A stretch of 8,315 nt of DNA. It comes from MGR-bin208 sp043779285. GTDB taxonomy: Bacteria; Bacteroidota; Bacteroidia; Chitinophagales; Chitinophagaceae. A program made the position numbers and the translations under genes. The notes beneath the pieces are model-generated. The model saw nothing but the letters and a program-made list of their open reading frames with translations. It searched no databases and was not told the origin of the DNA. Positions 6,878 to 8,315 of this stretch are shown here, one piece after another (positions within the stretch are counted from its first letter, which is position 1; each line of letters opens with the position of its first letter). The DNA is taken from NCBI GenBank assembly GCA_043779285.1, contig JAYWEL010000199.1, positions 1-8,315 on the forward strand. Direction: 5' to 3'.

Positions 6878-8315
6878 TTACAAATTCAAGTCAGTTGTGA
6901 TGGACTGAATTTTATTTTCCAGTTTTAGTCTGACCATTTCAAAATCAGCTGCGCTGTCTAATTTTTCATTGACACTGAAATAGAATTTTATCTTTGGCTC
7001 GGTCCCCGAAGGCCGGGCAGAAATCTTGCTTCCATCTGCCAGTATAAATTGCAACACATTGCTCTTGGGTAATTCAACAGGCCAGGTATCATTCGTTTTT
7101 AAATTCTTACCCGATTGAAGTTCATAATCCAGTATTTGAACAACATCCGATCCTGCAATACTAACCGGAGGAGCATTGCGGTATGCTTCCATCATGGCAG
7201 CAATCTGCTTTTGCCCGTCCATTCCTTTTTTGGTGATGGAAACCAGGCTCTCATAATAAAAACCATACTGCACATACAAGTCAATTAATTTTTCGTAGAG
7301 GCTTCTGCCTTTTTCTTTCTCGTACGCTGCCATTTCACAAATCAAAGCAACAGCACTTACCCCGTCTTTATCTCTTATTTTATCACCAATCATCAATCCA
7401 AAACTTTCTTCACCACCGATGATATATTTTTCTTTGCCTTCTTTTTGTTTAACCAATTCGGCAATCCATTTGAATCCGGTCAATACATTATAACATGCAA
7501 CAGCATTTGCTTTTGCAATTACATGAATCATCTCTGTTGTAACAATCGTTGATACAACCATATCGTTGGGTTGAGCAATACCTTTTGCTTTACGGGCTTC
7601 AATCATGTAATTGAAAGCAAGCACAGCAGTCTGGTTACCATTCAATAATATCCAGTTTCCATGATTATCTTTTACACCTACGCCTACCCGATCAGCATCC
7701 GGATCGGTCCCCAATAAAATATCGGCATCCAAAATTGCTGCTTTTTTCAAGCCCATACTCATGGCTTCGCTTTCTTCCGGATTCGGATAAACTACTGTAG
7801 AAAAATTACCATCCGGTATACTTTGTTCTTCTACAATATGTACATTATTAAAACCAAATTTCTTTAACACAGGAGGTACCGATAAAATTCCCGTACCATG
7901 AATAGATGTATAAACAATTTTAAGATCAGCCTGTTTTTCGATAATCTCCGGGTATATACTCAGACTTTTTACCATATCGAAATAAGCTTCGTCCATTTCC
8001 TTGCCAAGGATAGTAATATTCTGTTCGCCACCTGTCCATTTTACATCATCTACAGATGCAATTTTTTCGACTTCTTGAATAATGTTTTTATCATGCGGAG
8101 GTACTAACTGTGCCCCATCATCCCAATAAGCTTTATACCCATTATATTCTTTTGGATTATGAGAAGCGGTACAAACAACACCACCCTTACATTTCAGGTT
8201 CCGGATTGCAAATGACAATTCGGGTGTTGGCCGCATATCTTCAAACAGGAAAACTTTGATTTCATTAGCTGCAAAAACATGGGCAACGGTTTCGGCAAAA
8301 AAGCGGCTATTATTT
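6878..8315 (-). CDS. Phosphoglucomutase/phosphomannomutase (alpha-D-phosphohexomutase), 5' end outside window
   Basis: Interconverts sugar 1- and 6-phosphates (glucose and possibly mannose) through a phosphoserine enzyme, supplying precursors for nucleotide sugars and glycans. It is cytoplasmic and Mg-dependent. The reading frame is open to the right edge: 26 codons precede the Met at 8236 and read NNSRFFAETVAHVFAANEIK..., a conserved part of domain 1, so that Met is internal. In the 478 visible residues the phosphoserine loop TASHNP has its Ser at 51, the metal loop DPDADR is at 204-209, the sugar-binding GGEESFG is at 300-306, and the phosphate-binding RPSGTEPK is at 434-441. All four domains' key motifs are therefore present. 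Family proteins of this PGM2/PgcA-like type are about 560-580 residues, so roughly the first 90-100 are missing. The sequence looks intact and functional. Substrate preference (glucose or mannose) cannot be decided from these motifs. Confidence 0.95.
   Translation of the reverse strand, partial: NNSRFFAETVAHVFAANEIKVFLFEDMRPTPELSFAIRNLKCKGGVVCTASHNPKEYNGYKAYWDDGAQLVPPHDKNIIQEVEKIASVDDVKWTGGEQNITILGKEMDEAYFDMVKSLSIYPEIIEKQADLKIVYTSIHGTGILSVPPVLKKFGFNNVHIVEEQSIPDGNFSTVVYPNPEESEAMSMGLKKAAILDADILLGTDPDADRVGVGVKDNHGNWILLNGNQTAVLAFNYMIEARKAKGIAQPNDMVVSTIVTTEMIHVIAKANAVACYNVLTGFKWIAELVKQKEGKEKYIIGGEESFGLMIGDKIRDKDGVSAVALICEMAAYEKEKGRSLYEKLIDLYVQYGFYYESLVSITKKGMDGQKQIAAMMEAYRNAPPVSIAGSDVVQILDYELQSGKNLKTNDTWPVELPKSNVLQFILADGSKISARPSGTEPKIKFYFSVNEKLDSAADFEMVRLKLENKIQSITTDLNL

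Noticed and set aside
7898..8107. Plus-strand open frame opposite the mutase gene
   Set aside because: It is a low-complexity shadow frame within a conserved enzyme gene.
8234..8236. ATG as the start of the phosphosugar mutase gene
   Set aside because: The frame stays open to the right edge and the 26 preceding codons encode conserved family sequence (NNSRFFAETVAHVF...), so this Met is internal and the gene is cut by the window.

Overview
The window reads as ordinary chromosomal DNA from a member of the Bacteroidota, most likely a Chitinophagaceae-like or related Sphingobacteriia-type organism. The strongest clue is the gene at the left, which joins a carboxypeptidase-regulatory-like domain to a DUF5686 body, a combination typical of that phylum. 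The DNA is A+T-rich (about 40% G+C by eye). Starts lack Shine-Dalgarno motifs and sit behind A/T-rich leaders, and the best promoter match is of the Bacteroidota TTG / TAnnTTTG type. The assignment below phylum level is inference.

Layout. Bases 1-88 are an unresolved edge. Then come three minus-strand genes, read from high to low coordinates: a secreted penicillin-acylase-family Ntn hydrolase (3023-5473), a 115-residue multi-pass membrane protein of unknown function (2645-2992), and the DUF5686 outer-membrane protein (89-2563). The gaps are 30 and 81 bp, so they may be co-transcribed. A 113-bp divergent intergenic region separates the acylase from lemA on the plus strand (5587-6141). lemA converges tail-to-tail, 12 bp apart, with pcm on the minus strand (6154-6810), which encodes protein-L-isoaspartate O-methyltransferase. 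Upstream of pcm on the same strand lies a phosphoglucomutase/phosphomannomutase gene whose 5' end is beyond the right edge (6878-8315, partial). A clear intrinsic terminator hairpin (6826-6855) follows the mutase gene and ends only 15 nt before the pcm start.

The first three genes share a cell-envelope theme: a periplasmic hydrolase, a membrane protein and an outer-membrane protein. LemA is also membrane-anchored. Pcm (protein repair) and the sugar-phosphate mutase (glucose-1-P/glucose-6-P interconversion feeding cell-wall and glycan precursors) are cytoplasmic housekeeping functions. No functional link among the groups can be shown from sequence alone.

No gap between genes exceeds 113 bp. 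I found no tRNA, rRNA, CRISPR array, insertion sequence or phage-like gene, and nothing that looks like a previously undescribed system. The points most worth a second look are the terminator placed just before pcm, the active-site class of the acylase, and the unknown small membrane protein between two envelope genes.
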